Shown here piece after piece: positions 51,707-59,466 of a stretch of 64,000 bases of DNA; position 1 is the stretch's first letter; every line of letters starts with the position of its first letter. Under the pieces are notes generated by a model. The model saw only the letters and a program-made list of their open reading frames with translations. It was not told the DNA's origin and did not search any database. The stretch covers positions 62,001-126,000 of the forward strand of contig NZ_BAGM01000101.1 in assembly GCF_000308855.1 (NCBI RefSeq). The letters run 5' to 3'. This DNA is from Nocardia veterana NBRC 100344 (lineage in GTDB: Bacteria; Actinomycetota; Actinomycetes; Mycobacteriales; Mycobacteriaceae). Both the position numbers and the translations under genes were made by a program.

Positions 51707-52128
51707 GCCTGCGCCATCCAGTGCACCGAGGGCGGGGAGAAGATCAGTCCGAGGGTGATCAACGCGGCGAGGCCCACGGGTATCGCCAGTTCGGGCCGAT
51801 GTGAACTGAGCATGTACCACGCGGCCGGCAGCAGCAGGATCTGCGCGATCACCACGATGGCGCGGCCCCAGCGCTTACCCCGCAGCAGCCCGATCCCGGC
51901 CGCCAGCACCGCACCGGCCAGGATGACGAACCAGGCGGCGGTTCCGTAGGCGGAGACCGCGGAATCGTGCGTTTCGGTCGCGCCTCGCACCACCAGCACG
52001 ATCGCGATGATCACTCCGATCAGACCCTCGAGAGCTGCCAGCGCGCCCGCACCGCGCACCGTGCCCGGGGTCGGGTCGGCCGTGCCTGCGGTTCCGGTGC
52101 TGTCGCTGTCCGCGTTCTGCTTCGCCAC
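51688..52128 (-). CDS. Small integral membrane protein (Rv3217c position)
   Basis: Protein of 146 aa with four hydrophobic segments (about residues 25-47, 60-80, 87-106 and 113-133) after a polar N-terminal 20 residues. No catalytic motif is visible; function unknown. I place the start at the GTG 52128 (AKQNADSDSTG) since TACGCT lies 6 nt upstream, predicting a leaderless transcript; the frame is open further but overlaps the divergent kinase gene. The gene occupies the place of Rv3217c. Confidence 0.8.
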   Translation of the reverse strand: MAKQNADSDSTGTAGTADPTPGTVRGAGALAALEGLIGVIIAIVLVVRGATETHDSAVSAYGTAAWFVILAGAVLAAGIGLLRGKRWGRAIVVIAQILLLPAAWYMLSSHRPELAIPVGLAALITLGLIFSPPSVHWMAQAYDDAD

Positions 52129-52221
52129 CCGCCCAGCGTAGAACCGGACGAACTCCCCCGCGCACCCGTGGTCGCCTCCACCGTGCGGATCCCGGGGCGA
52201 TCGCTCAGTAGGCTGCTCAGG

Positions 52222-53217
52222 GTGCGGACGCTGCTCATCGTGAACCCGAATGCCACCTCGACCACTCCGGCCACTCGCGATCTGCTCGCCCATGCCCTGG
52301 AGAGCCGGACCCAGCTGATCGTCGCGCACACCCAGCATCGCGGCCACGCGGCGGAACTGGCGCAGTGGGCGACCGAGGCGCGGATGGACCTGATCGTGGT
52401 GCACGGCGGCGACGGCACCGTCAACGAGACGATCAACGGATTCCTGCCGCTGCCCGCAGTCGACGCGGCGGAATCGGCTGGCGCGCAACGAGGTTGGCTC
52501 CCGAGGTTGGGCGTCATCCCGGGCGGTTCGGCGAACGTGTTCGCGCGCTCGCTGGGGATCGAGGCGGATCCGGTGGCGGCGACCAATCAGCTCATCGATC
52601 TGCTGTCCCTGGACGGCGGCGGCACCCACGCCGGTGACCGCCGCATCGGCCTGATGGTCGCCGACGGCCGCTGGTGTGCCTTCAGCGCCGGGGTCGGGCT
52701 CGACGCCGATGTCTGCGAGGCGATCGACCGCAGCCGCGCAGCCGGCCATGCCGCCACCCCGGCCCGGTATCTGCGCACCACCGTCCGCCAGTTCTTCCGA
52801 GCCAAGCGGCGCGATCCGCTGATCACCGTGCACGTGCCGGACCACGATCCGGTGCCCGGCGTGCACTACGCCTTCGTGACCAACACCAGCCCGTGGACGT
52901 ACCTGGACAACACCCCGGTGCGCACGAATCCGGGCACCAGCTTCGAACGCGGACTCGGTGTGTTTGCGATGCGGACGATGGGGGTATTGCCCACACTGTC
53001 GGTAGCCCGGCAACTCTTGGCCTCCAATGGAGATCCCAAGGGCCGCAACCTGTTTCGCGTCGACGATGTTTCGACGGTGCGAATCGAGGCCGACGACGAG
53101 GTCGGCCTGCAAATCGATGGCGACTTCATCGGCCGCCGCAACGTGGTGGATTTCACCTCGGTGCCCGAAGTGCTCGAAGTGGTGGCACCGAAGCCGGAAT
53201 CCGCTCGACACAGTTGA
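52222..53217 (+). CDS. Diacylglycerol kinase-like lipid kinase (Rv3218 position)
   Basis: Protein of 331 aa of the DAGK/sphingosine-kinase/YegS family, which phosphorylates lipids with ATP. Motifs: LIVNPNATSTT at the N-terminus, LIVVHGGDGTVNETINGF (nucleotide-binding GGDGT, about residue 65), GVIPGGSANVFARSLG and the C-terminal EVGLQIDGDFIG. The lipid substrate is not predictable. The GTG at 52222 has TAGGCT 7 nt before it, again a leaderless arrangement. Followed after 234 nt by whiB1. Confidence 0.88.
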   Translation: MRTLLIVNPNATSTTPATRDLLAHALESRTQLIVAHTQHRGHAAELAQWATEARMDLIVVHGGDGTVNETINGFLPLPAVDAAESAGAQRGWLPRLGVIPGGSANVFARSLGIEADPVAATNQLIDLLSLDGGGTHAGDRRIGLMVADGRWCAFSAGVGLDADVCEAIDRSRAAGHAATPARYLRTTVRQFFRAKRRDPLITVHVPDHDPVPGVHYAFVTNTSPWTYLDNTPVRTNPGTSFERGLGVFAMRTMGVLPTLSVARQLLASNGDPKGRNLFRVDDVSTVRIEADDEVGLQIDGDFIGRRNVVDFTSVPEVLEVVAPKPESARHS

Positions 53218-53347
53218 GAAACATCGCAGTTGCGCTGCGAAAACCGAGACAAGCGAGTACAAAGGACTCCGCGGGCCCGGCTGTTCAGGGCTTTAGAGCG
53301 TGAGCTTCCCCACGGTGCACCAAAAGGCTATTGACATCTACGGTGTT

Positions 53348-53363
53348 CGTGAAAGCATTCACA
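53348..53363. promoter_or_regulatory. CRP-like (cAMP receptor protein) box upstream of whiB1
   Basis: CGTGA-AAGCAT-TCACA matches the mycobacterial CRP consensus TGTGA-n6-TCACA at 9 of 10 positions. It lies 12 bp after a TTGACA -35 box (53331-53336) and 88 bp before the whiB1 start. CRP control of whiB1 is established in M. tuberculosis. I see nothing else coding in 53218-53451. Confidence 0.65.
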
Positions 53364-53451
53364 AGCAACCGTGCGGAAACATTCGAGTCGCACAAGTGAA
53401 CTGACCACAAACCAGCGGCGCCTTGCGGCGCCCATGCAAAGGAGCAGAGGA

Positions 53452-53706
53452 ATGGACTGGCGCCACAAGGCCATCTGTCGCGACGAGGACCCCGAACTGT
53501 TCTTCCCGGTGGGTAACAGTGGTCCGGCGCTCGCGCAGATTGCCGATGCCAAGCTGGTCTGCGCCCGCTGCCCCGTGACCGCCGACTGCCTGTCCTGGGC
53601 CCTGTCCTCCGGGCAGGATGCCGGCGTGTGGGGTGGCATGAGCGAAGACGAGCGTCGGGCGCTGAAGCGGCGGAACGCTCGCACCAGGACGCGCAGCGTC
53701 GTCTGA
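53452..53706 (+). CDS. whiB1: WhiB-family iron-sulfur transcription factor WhiB1
   Basis: Essential-type regulator of 84 aa binding a nitric-oxide-sensitive [4Fe-4S] cluster and, through it, the primary sigma factor. Cluster ligands Cys9, Cys37, Cys40 and Cys46 are all present, followed by the beta-turn GVWGG (about residues 57-61) and a basic C-terminus KRRNARTRTR for DNA contact. Start MDWRHKAIC with AAAGGAG upstream. The gene order, between a DAGK-like gene and a PdtaS-like kinase, is the same as around Rv3219. NO produced during nitrate/nitrite metabolism could be a signal, which is only an inference. A strong hairpin terminator follows. Confidence 0.95.
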   Translation: MDWRHKAICRDEDPELFFPVGNSGPALAQIADAKLVCARCPVTADCLSWALSSGQDAGVWGGMSEDERRALKRRNARTRTRSVV

Positions 53707-53766
53707 TACGACGCTCGGCGTTACCGGTCGGAACCACCGCACAGCCTCCGGCCAGTAACGCATTCG

Positions 53767-53791
53767 GCCCGGCACCGGAAAGGTGCCGGGC
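53767..53791 (+). terminator. Hairpin terminator after whiB1
   Basis: GCCCGGCACC and GGTGCCGGGC form a perfect 10-bp stem with a GGAAA loop, followed by TTCACTGTATT. The tail is T-rich but not a U-run, as is common in actinomycetes. It lies between convergent whiB1 and the kinase gene. Confidence 0.85.
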
Positions 53792-53913
53792 TTCACTGTA
53801 TTAATGGACCGTTTTCCGCGAATTTCGGCGCGGACGGTGAATGCCGGTTTCCGATTTCCGCGAGCGGGGGTTGTTTCCCTGCTGCGGTTCCGATCGGCTC
53901 CGCACCGCCTTTA

Positions 53914-55428
53914 TCAGCGTGCGTTGCGGCGGCCCAGCGGCACTCGCAGGACCGCATCGGTACCGATATCGGCGCCCGGGTGCAAACCGATCGAACCGCC
54001 CAGTTCCGCGGTCACCAGGGTGCGCACGATCTGCAATCCGAGCCGGTCGGAACCTTCCAGGCTGAAACCTTCCGGCAGCCCGCGGCCGTCGTCGCTGATG
54101 ATCACATCCAGCCAGCGCGCCGAACGCTCGGAACGTATTGTGACGGTGCCGTTTTCGCCGGAATCGAAGGCGTGCTCGATGGCGTTCTGCACCAATTCGG
54201 TCAACACCATCACCAGCGGGGTCGCGCGTTCGGCGGAGAAAACTCCCAGCGAACCGTCGCGGCGCACCTTGATCCGGGCGGTGTGCACGGTGGCCACGTC
54301 GGCCATGATCGGCAGCAGCCGATCCACCACCTCGTCGAGGTCGACCTCTTCGTCCACCGACATCGACAGCATTTCGTGCACCGAGGCGATGGAGGTGACC
54401 CGGCGCACCGATTCGGTGAGCGCGACCCGGGCCTCCTCGTTCTCGGTCCGGCGCGCCTGCAGGCGCAACAGCGCCGCCACGGTCTGCAGATTGTTCTTCA
54501 CCCGGTGGTGGATTTCCCGGATGGTGGCGTCCTTGGACAGCAGCGCGCGGTCGCGACGTTTGACCTCGGTGACGTCGCGGACCAGCACGGCCGCCCCGGC
54601 CAGTTCGCCGTGCGGGCGCAGCACCAGAGTGCGCAGCAGGACGGTCGCGCCGCGCGCCTCCACCTCCATCCGGCGTCCCGACTTGCCGGCGAGCGCGGCC
54701 TGGATGTCGGTGACGACCTCCTGGGCGTCGAACGGATCGGTGATCAGCGAGCGGGTGGACTGGGCGAGATCCTGGCCGGCCAGTTCGCTCTGCAGGCCCA
54801 TCCGGTGATAGGCCGACAGCGCGTTCGGGCTGGCGTAGACGACGATCCCGTCGGTGTCGAGCCGGATGAAGCCGTCGCCGGCCCGCGGGCTGGAATGCGA
54901 CCCGGTGCGATCCTCGAGCGTCGGAAAAGTGCCGTCCGCGATCATCTGACACAGGTCGTCGGCGCAGCTCATATACGCCTGCTCGAGGCTGCCGCGCACC
55001 GTGGACCGCTGCATGTCGGTATCGCGGCCGAGCACGGCGATCACGTCGTTTCCGCAGCGCACCGGAATGCCCTCGCGAATCACCCGGGCCGGGGTGGGGT
55101 GATAGACACCGGTGGACTCCCCGTCCCCCTCGACCCGCACGATCTCACCCGTGGACAGGGCCTGGAAGATCTGCGGATGCTCCTGGCGCGAGGCCAGGGT
55201 GCCGACCAGATCGTCGGGTTGCACGGTCGGCGCGGTCGTGGGCCGGCACTGTGCGACACACACCACGTCGGCGCCGTCGGTGACGGGCCCGATTCCGACC
55301 CACAGTTGCAGATCGGCGAACGACAGATCGGCCAGCAGCTGCCAATCGCCGACCACGCGCTGCAGATGATCCACCGCCGCACCGGGCAGGTCCGTATGCT
55401 CGGCCAGCAGATCACTCAGCGTCGACAC
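53914..55428 (-). CDS. PdtaS-like sensor histidine kinase
   Basis: Soluble histidine kinase of 504 aa with no membrane segment. Domains: GAF-like (about residues 1-150), PAS (about 185-290, GFIRLDTDGIVVYASPNALSAYHRMG), HisKA_2 with EIHHRVKNNLQTVAALLRLQ (phospho-acceptor at His307/His308), and HATPase (LVMVLTELVQNAIEHAF; DGRGLPEGFS; GLQIVRTLVTAELGG). In M. tuberculosis the equivalent Rv3220c phosphorylates the antiterminator-type regulator PdtaR, encoded elsewhere, and responds to NO and copper. The partner gene is not in this window. GGCGG precedes the GTG or ATG start weakly. Confidence 0.92.
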   Translation of the reverse strand: MSTLSDLLAEHTDLPGAAVDHLQRVVGDWQLLADLSFADLQLWVGIGPVTDGADVVCVAQCRPTTAPTVQPDDLVGTLASRQEHPQIFQALSTGEIVRVEGDGESTGVYHPTPARVIREGIPVRCGNDVIAVLGRDTDMQRSTVRGSLEQAYMSCADDLCQMIADGTFPTLEDRTGSHSSPRAGDGFIRLDTDGIVVYASPNALSAYHRMGLQSELAGQDLAQSTRSLITDPFDAQEVVTDIQAALAGKSGRRMEVEARGATVLLRTLVLRPHGELAGAAVLVRDVTEVKRRDRALLSKDATIREIHHRVKNNLQTVAALLRLQARRTENEEARVALTESVRRVTSIASVHEMLSMSVDEEVDLDEVVDRLLPIMADVATVHTARIKVRRDGSLGVFSAERATPLVMVLTELVQNAIEHAFDSGENGTVTIRSERSARWLDVIISDDGRGLPEGFSLEGSDRLGLQIVRTLVTAELGGSIGLHPGADIGTDAVLRVPLGRRNAR

Positions 55429-55606
55429 AGTTCCGCCTCTCCGGAAATTCCGCGCACCAGTACGTGCCGCGAGATCTGCGTTGCGGGACGGCGATTGCGG
55501 CCCGAAACAGTTCCGGGCGTTCCCGGTGAGTTACCCAAGTACCTACGAGATCAGAGGTTACGTCACCGGCGGCGGCCGGTGCAGCGTGCACCCGAACGCG
55601 ACCGTT

Positions 55607-55822
55607 TCAGGAGATGACCACGATCAGGTCGCCCTTCTGCAGCACGTCACCGGGCTTGACGTTGATCGAGGCCACGGTGCCGTCGGATTCGGCGACCACC
55701 GGAATCTCCATCTTCATCGACTCCAGCAGCACCAGGGTGTCGCCCTCCCGAACGGCCGCGCCTTCCTGCGCGACGATCTGGAAGACGGTCGACACCATCT
55801 CCGCGAGCACTTCCTCAGCCAT
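55607..55822 (-). CDS. Single-domain biotinyl/lipoyl attachment protein (TB7.3/Rv3221c type)
   Basis: Protein of 71 aa that is just a biotinyl-lipoyl domain. The modified lysine lies in LLESMKMEIPV (the AMKM/SMKM biotinylation motif), with the usual closing half VKPGDVLQKGDLIVVIS. BirA would attach biotin. Its carboxylase partner is unknown; the M. tuberculosis equivalent sits in the same place next to pdtaS. AGGGTGCC precedes the ATG. The 178-nt gap to the kinase gene shows nothing else. Confidence 0.92.
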   Translation of the reverse strand: MAEEVLAEMVSTVFQIVAQEGAAVREGDTLVLLESMKMEIPVVAESDGTVASINVKPGDVLQKGDLIVVIS

Positions 55823-55923
55823 GGCACCCTTCCGGTCGGTCGGCCTGTTCCGCTGACGCTACAGCCAACCACAACGGATGCCGCCACACGCGGCGAATCC
55901 GGGCGTCGCGGCGATCCCGCTGG

Positions 55924-58077
55924 CTACTCGGCCCCGGTCACCCGCACCCAGGTGTTGTTCACCGCCGCGGTCCCCGAGAACGGATCCACCAGCGCGGGAT
56001 CGTGCAGCAGATTCACATTGGCGCCGGGCAGCGAGGCCGCGACCCGCCAGCCGACGCCGGGTTCACGATGCCCCCATCCGTGCGGAATCGCGACGGTGCC
56101 GGGGCGGATGTCGTCGCCGACCTCCAGCGTGACCACGATCGAACCCGTGCCGGAGGAAACCCTCACCGGTTCACCGTCGGTCAGGCCGCGCGCGCCGGCG
56201 TCGCTCGGGTGCATGAGGACGGTGCAGCGATCGCGTCCCTTGACCATCGCCGGGACGTTGTGCAGCCAGGAATTGTTGCTGCGCAGGTGGCGTCGCCCGA
56301 TCAGACGCAGGTCGTAGCCATCGGTTCCGGCGGACGGGCCGTCGGGCCGGGTGGCGAACAGTTCGCGCACGGCCCCCCGGAAATCATCGGGAGCGAGCCG
56401 GACCTTGCGGTCACGGGTGCCGATCAGTGCGCGCAGGCGCGGTCGCAGCGGTCCGAGGTCCACTCCCCCGGGCGTCGCGCGCACCTTGGCGATCGTCAGG
56501 CCGGCCCGGCCCCGCCGCAGGATCCCGTAGGGTCCGACCGCGATGCCGAGCGCGGCCAGGCGCATCGGCGACAGTCGCGCGAAGACCGCGTCGAGTATCC
56601 GGCCGGTGAACCGCCGGGCCGGCAGCGGGAGCACCTCGGTGATCATCCGCGCCAGGATCTGCCAGTCCTCGAGTCCGTCGGCCGGCGGCGCGAACACTTC
56701 CGCGTCGTAGCGCAGGTTGTTGCGCACGCTGAACACCGGGAACAGCAGGTTGACATCCGCCCGTTCCAGCTGTGAGACCGGCGGCAGGATGATGTCGGCG
56801 TGCCGGCTGGTCTCGGTGACGTACATGTCCACGGCCACGAAGAAATCCAGCGATTCGAGCGCGGCGTCGAGCCGGCCGCGCTGTGGCGTCGACAGCACCG
56901 GATTGCCCGCATAGGTGATCATCGCGCGGATCCGGCCGGGCCCTTCGGTGAGGATCTCGTCGGCCAACGCCGCGACCGGCAGTTCGGAGCGGAAGGATTT
57001 GTAGCGGCCGGAACGGTCGGTCCACGCCCCGTAGCCCACCGGCAGGTATTTACCGAACCGAGTGGCGTCGACCGGGGCGGTCGCGAACATCTGCCCGCCC
57101 GGCCGGTCCAGGTTGCCGGTCACCGCGTTGACGGTGTTCACCAGCCAGTGCGTGAGCGTGCCGGTGACCTGTTGACATACGCCGATCCGGGCGTACAGCA
57201 CGGCCGACCGCGCGGCGGCATGGTCACGCGCGAAGCAACGAATGGTGTCGGCGTCGACCCCCGCGTACGGGGCCGCCCATTCGGGGGTGCAGTCGGCGAC
57301 GGTCTCGCGGAGTTCCTCCCATCCCGAACAGCGGGCCCGGACCGCGCGCTCGTCACAGAGATTCTCGGCGATCAGCACGTGCAGCACGGCCAGCAGCAGA
57401 TAGACATCGCCGCCGGGCACGACGGCGATGTGCTGATCGGCCAGCCGCGCCGTCTCCGTCCGGCGCGGGTCGATCACCACGACCGTGCCGCCTCGGGCAC
57501 GCACGTTCTTGATCCGCTGTTTGGCATCAGGCATGGTCGTGACCGAGCCGTTCGACACCGCCGGGTTCGCGCCGAGGATCACCAGCCGATCGGTGCGGTC
57601 GATATCGGCGATCGGCATCAGCACGTTGGAGCCGAACATGCGCCACGCCGCGAACTCCTGCGGGAATTGGTCGATCGAGGAGGCCGAGTAGAAGTTGCGG
57701 GTCAGCAGCACGACTCGCAGCAGCACACCGTAGAGAACCGAAGAACTGTGTGCCGCAGGATTTCCCAGATACATACCGATCGAGCTGGGGCCGGATTCGC
57801 GACGGATCGCGCGCAGCCGGCGGCCGATCTCGGCGAAGGCCTCGTCCCAGCCGATCGGCTCGAATCGGTCACCGACGCGACGTACCGGCGTGCGCAGCCG
57901 GTCCGGATCGTGGTGCAGCGCGCCCATCGCCGTCGCCTTGGGACAGATGTAGCCCTGTGACAGCACGTCGTCCGGATTGCCCTCGATCCGGATCACCCGA
58001 TCGCCGTCGACGGTCACCCGGATGCCGCAGTGCGCCTCGCACAGGGTGCATTGCCGAGAAACAATGCGAGTAGTCAT
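55924..58077 (-). CDS. Molybdopterin-dependent oxidoreductase
   Basis: Enzyme of 717 aa of the DMSO-reductase family. The [4Fe-4S] ligands Cys10, Cys13, Cys17 and Cys45 are present (RQCTLCEAHCG; GYICPKA). Central molybdopterin-binding stretches include DRLVILGANPAVSNG and TYAGNPVLSTPQ; the C-terminal MGD-binding domain begins around RLIGRRHLRSNNSWLHN and has LMHPSDAGARGLTDGEPV. No Tat signal is seen, so it is cytoplasmic. Unlike narG it has no electron-transfer or membrane subunit beside it; its substrate is unknown. It lies where sigH follows Rv3221c in mycobacteria. Confidence 0.88.
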   Translation of the reverse strand: MTTRIVSRQCTLCEAHCGIRVTVDGDRVIRIEGNPDDVLSQGYICPKATAMGALHHDPDRLRTPVRRVGDRFEPIGWDEAFAEIGRRLRAIRRESGPSSIGMYLGNPAAHSSSVLYGVLLRVVLLTRNFYSASSIDQFPQEFAAWRMFGSNVLMPIADIDRTDRLVILGANPAVSNGSVTTMPDAKQRIKNVRARGGTVVVIDPRRTETARLADQHIAVVPGGDVYLLLAVLHVLIAENLCDERAVRARCSGWEELRETVADCTPEWAAPYAGVDADTIRCFARDHAAARSAVLYARIGVCQQVTGTLTHWLVNTVNAVTGNLDRPGGQMFATAPVDATRFGKYLPVGYGAWTDRSGRYKSFRSELPVAALADEILTEGPGRIRAMITYAGNPVLSTPQRGRLDAALESLDFFVAVDMYVTETSRHADIILPPVSQLERADVNLLFPVFSVRNNLRYDAEVFAPPADGLEDWQILARMITEVLPLPARRFTGRILDAVFARLSPMRLAALGIAVGPYGILRRGRAGLTIAKVRATPGGVDLGPLRPRLRALIGTRDRKVRLAPDDFRGAVRELFATRPDGPSAGTDGYDLRLIGRRHLRSNNSWLHNVPAMVKGRDRCTVLMHPSDAGARGLTDGEPVRVSSGTGSIVVTLEVGDDIRPGTVAIPHGWGHREPGVGWRVAASLPGANVNLLHDPALVDPFSGTAAVNNTWVRVTGAE

Positions 58078-58155
58078 GGCTCATCCTCTCGCGCGCGGGG
58101 CATCTCGGAGCGTACCGGCGCCTGTGGCAGCGGTACAGTCCCGCGCGAAATACCC

Positions 58156-58986
58156 TCAGCGGCCGCGGATTTCGTAGAGCAGAGTCCGCCCGTCGCGGAC
58201 CACGGTGCGCACCGACTGGTGATAGGTCGTCTGGTGCCCGTCCGGCCGATACTCGTCGATGTCGACATCGAACAGGTCCGGTTCCCGGGCCACGATGCGG
58301 ACGCAGTAGGTGGTGCCCACCGGAATCACGGAATCGATGGCCTGTTGCAGACCCTCGGCCGCGGCCACGTTCACGGTGTCGGGCGCGACGAACGCCTGAG
58401 CCCGTTCGCCACTGCGTTCGGTGTAATACGAATACTCGAATCCCAGGATCGCGTTCGGACCGTCGGTGACGCCGCCGGCGCCGTTGCCAACGGTAATGCC
58501 GTCGTGCGATTCGGCACGACAGGGCGGAATCTGAGGTCCGATCGCCGGGGCGGTGGTTGCGGCGGTCACTGCGCTGGTCGCCACGGTGCTCGTCGACGCC
58601 GCGGGCAGCGCGGCCGGGGTTCCCGGCTCGTGCCGCTCGGCGCCGACCGCCATCGTCACCCCGACGCCCACGACCGCCGCGATCAACACCACGGCGAGGG
58701 CGATCAGCCACCGCCGCGCGTTGCCCGCTCGCCGAACGGGTCGCGTGGCCGGTCGGAGTGCGCGCTGGATGGCATCGGGATCGATCGCCCACTCGGGTGC
58801 TTCGGGAGCCTCGGTCGGGCGCCGGACAATGCGTGGCGGCGCGGCGGCCGGTTGCGAGTCCCGGACGGGCGGGCTCATCGGCGGCGGCGCGGGCCAGCCC
58901 GCAGCACGCAGGGGCGGACCGAACGGGTACGACGAACCCGGTTGCTGCGGCGCGGTCCCGGGCGGCCGATTGGCTTCAGAGTCCAT
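58156..58986 (-). CDS. Membrane-anchored protein with Pro-rich N-terminus, unknown function
   Basis: Protein of 276 aa that I do not recognise with certainty. Residues 1-90 are Pro/Ala-rich and cytoplasmic; a single helix at about 92-112 (WLIALAVVLIAAVVGVGVTMAV) is followed by an Ala/Thr-rich linker and an outer domain of about 130 residues with two cysteines (PPCRAESHDG; TTYCVRIV). Features such as SYYTERSGERAQAF and a final RTVVRDGRTLLYEIRGR may help homologue searches. AGGGA precedes the ATG at 58986. Organisation suggests a cell-envelope accessory protein. Confidence 0.6.
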   Translation of the reverse strand: MDSEANRPPGTAPQQPGSSYPFGPPLRAAGWPAPPPMSPPVRDSQPAAAPPRIVRRPTEAPEAPEWAIDPDAIQRALRPATRPVRRAGNARRWLIALAVVLIAAVVGVGVTMAVGAERHEPGTPAALPAASTSTVATSAVTAATTAPAIGPQIPPCRAESHDGITVGNGAGGVTDGPNAILGFEYSYYTERSGERAQAFVAPDTVNVAAAEGLQQAIDSVIPVGTTYCVRIVAREPDLFDVDIDEYRPDGHQTTYHQSVRTVVRDGRTLLYEIRGR

Positions 58987-59067
58987 CACATCCCTCACAC
59001 CCGCAGCTGTCCCGCCGAGAAGACGATGCCAGGACTCGCCCCGGCGCACAACAGCAAAACCTCCCAC

Positions 59068-59466
59068 CGATGGTGGTTCGGGACTTGCTTTCCGGCCGCA
59101 TCGCCGCTTCGCGCACTACCCGCAGCGCCTGCGCCCACTCCACGACAGCGGCCACGCCGGGCAGGCAACCGACGGGGCAACCACAGAAGTGATCACTTAC
59201 TCCCATCAAGTTATAGATGTTGGCTACTACTGGATGGAACCGCATCGCGGCGAACCTTCATCGCGCGTCGAATGAACTGCCGGAGATGGATTCGAGACAG
59301 GCCGCAACCCGCCACGGAACTCTCGATTCGAGAAGGCGTATTCATATGAGCGGTAGTGCGGTCGGCCCATCGAAATTCACGGCCGCCGGACGGTAGACTC
59401 CGGCCGCAGGAACAATTGCCGGAGCACTTCCACCCGAGGCGCCGGCAATTCCGGTCAGGAGCAGCG
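59068..59466. other. Gene-free region with two dyads upstream of the acyltransferase
   Basis: No gene is supported in this stretch. AAGTGATCACTT (59187-59198) is a perfect 12-bp palindrome about 200 bp before the minus-strand gene, and TTATAG follows nearby. AATTGCCGG (59414-59422) and CCGGCAATT (59442-59450) form a 9-bp stem with a 19-nt loop just before the ribosome site of the acyltransferase, after a possible -10 TAGACT (59393-59398). Confidence 0.5.

Noticed and set aside
59288..59398. Small ORF of 36 codons upstream of the acyltransferase
   Set aside because: The GGAG is too close to its ATG and the frame runs over the likely promoter.
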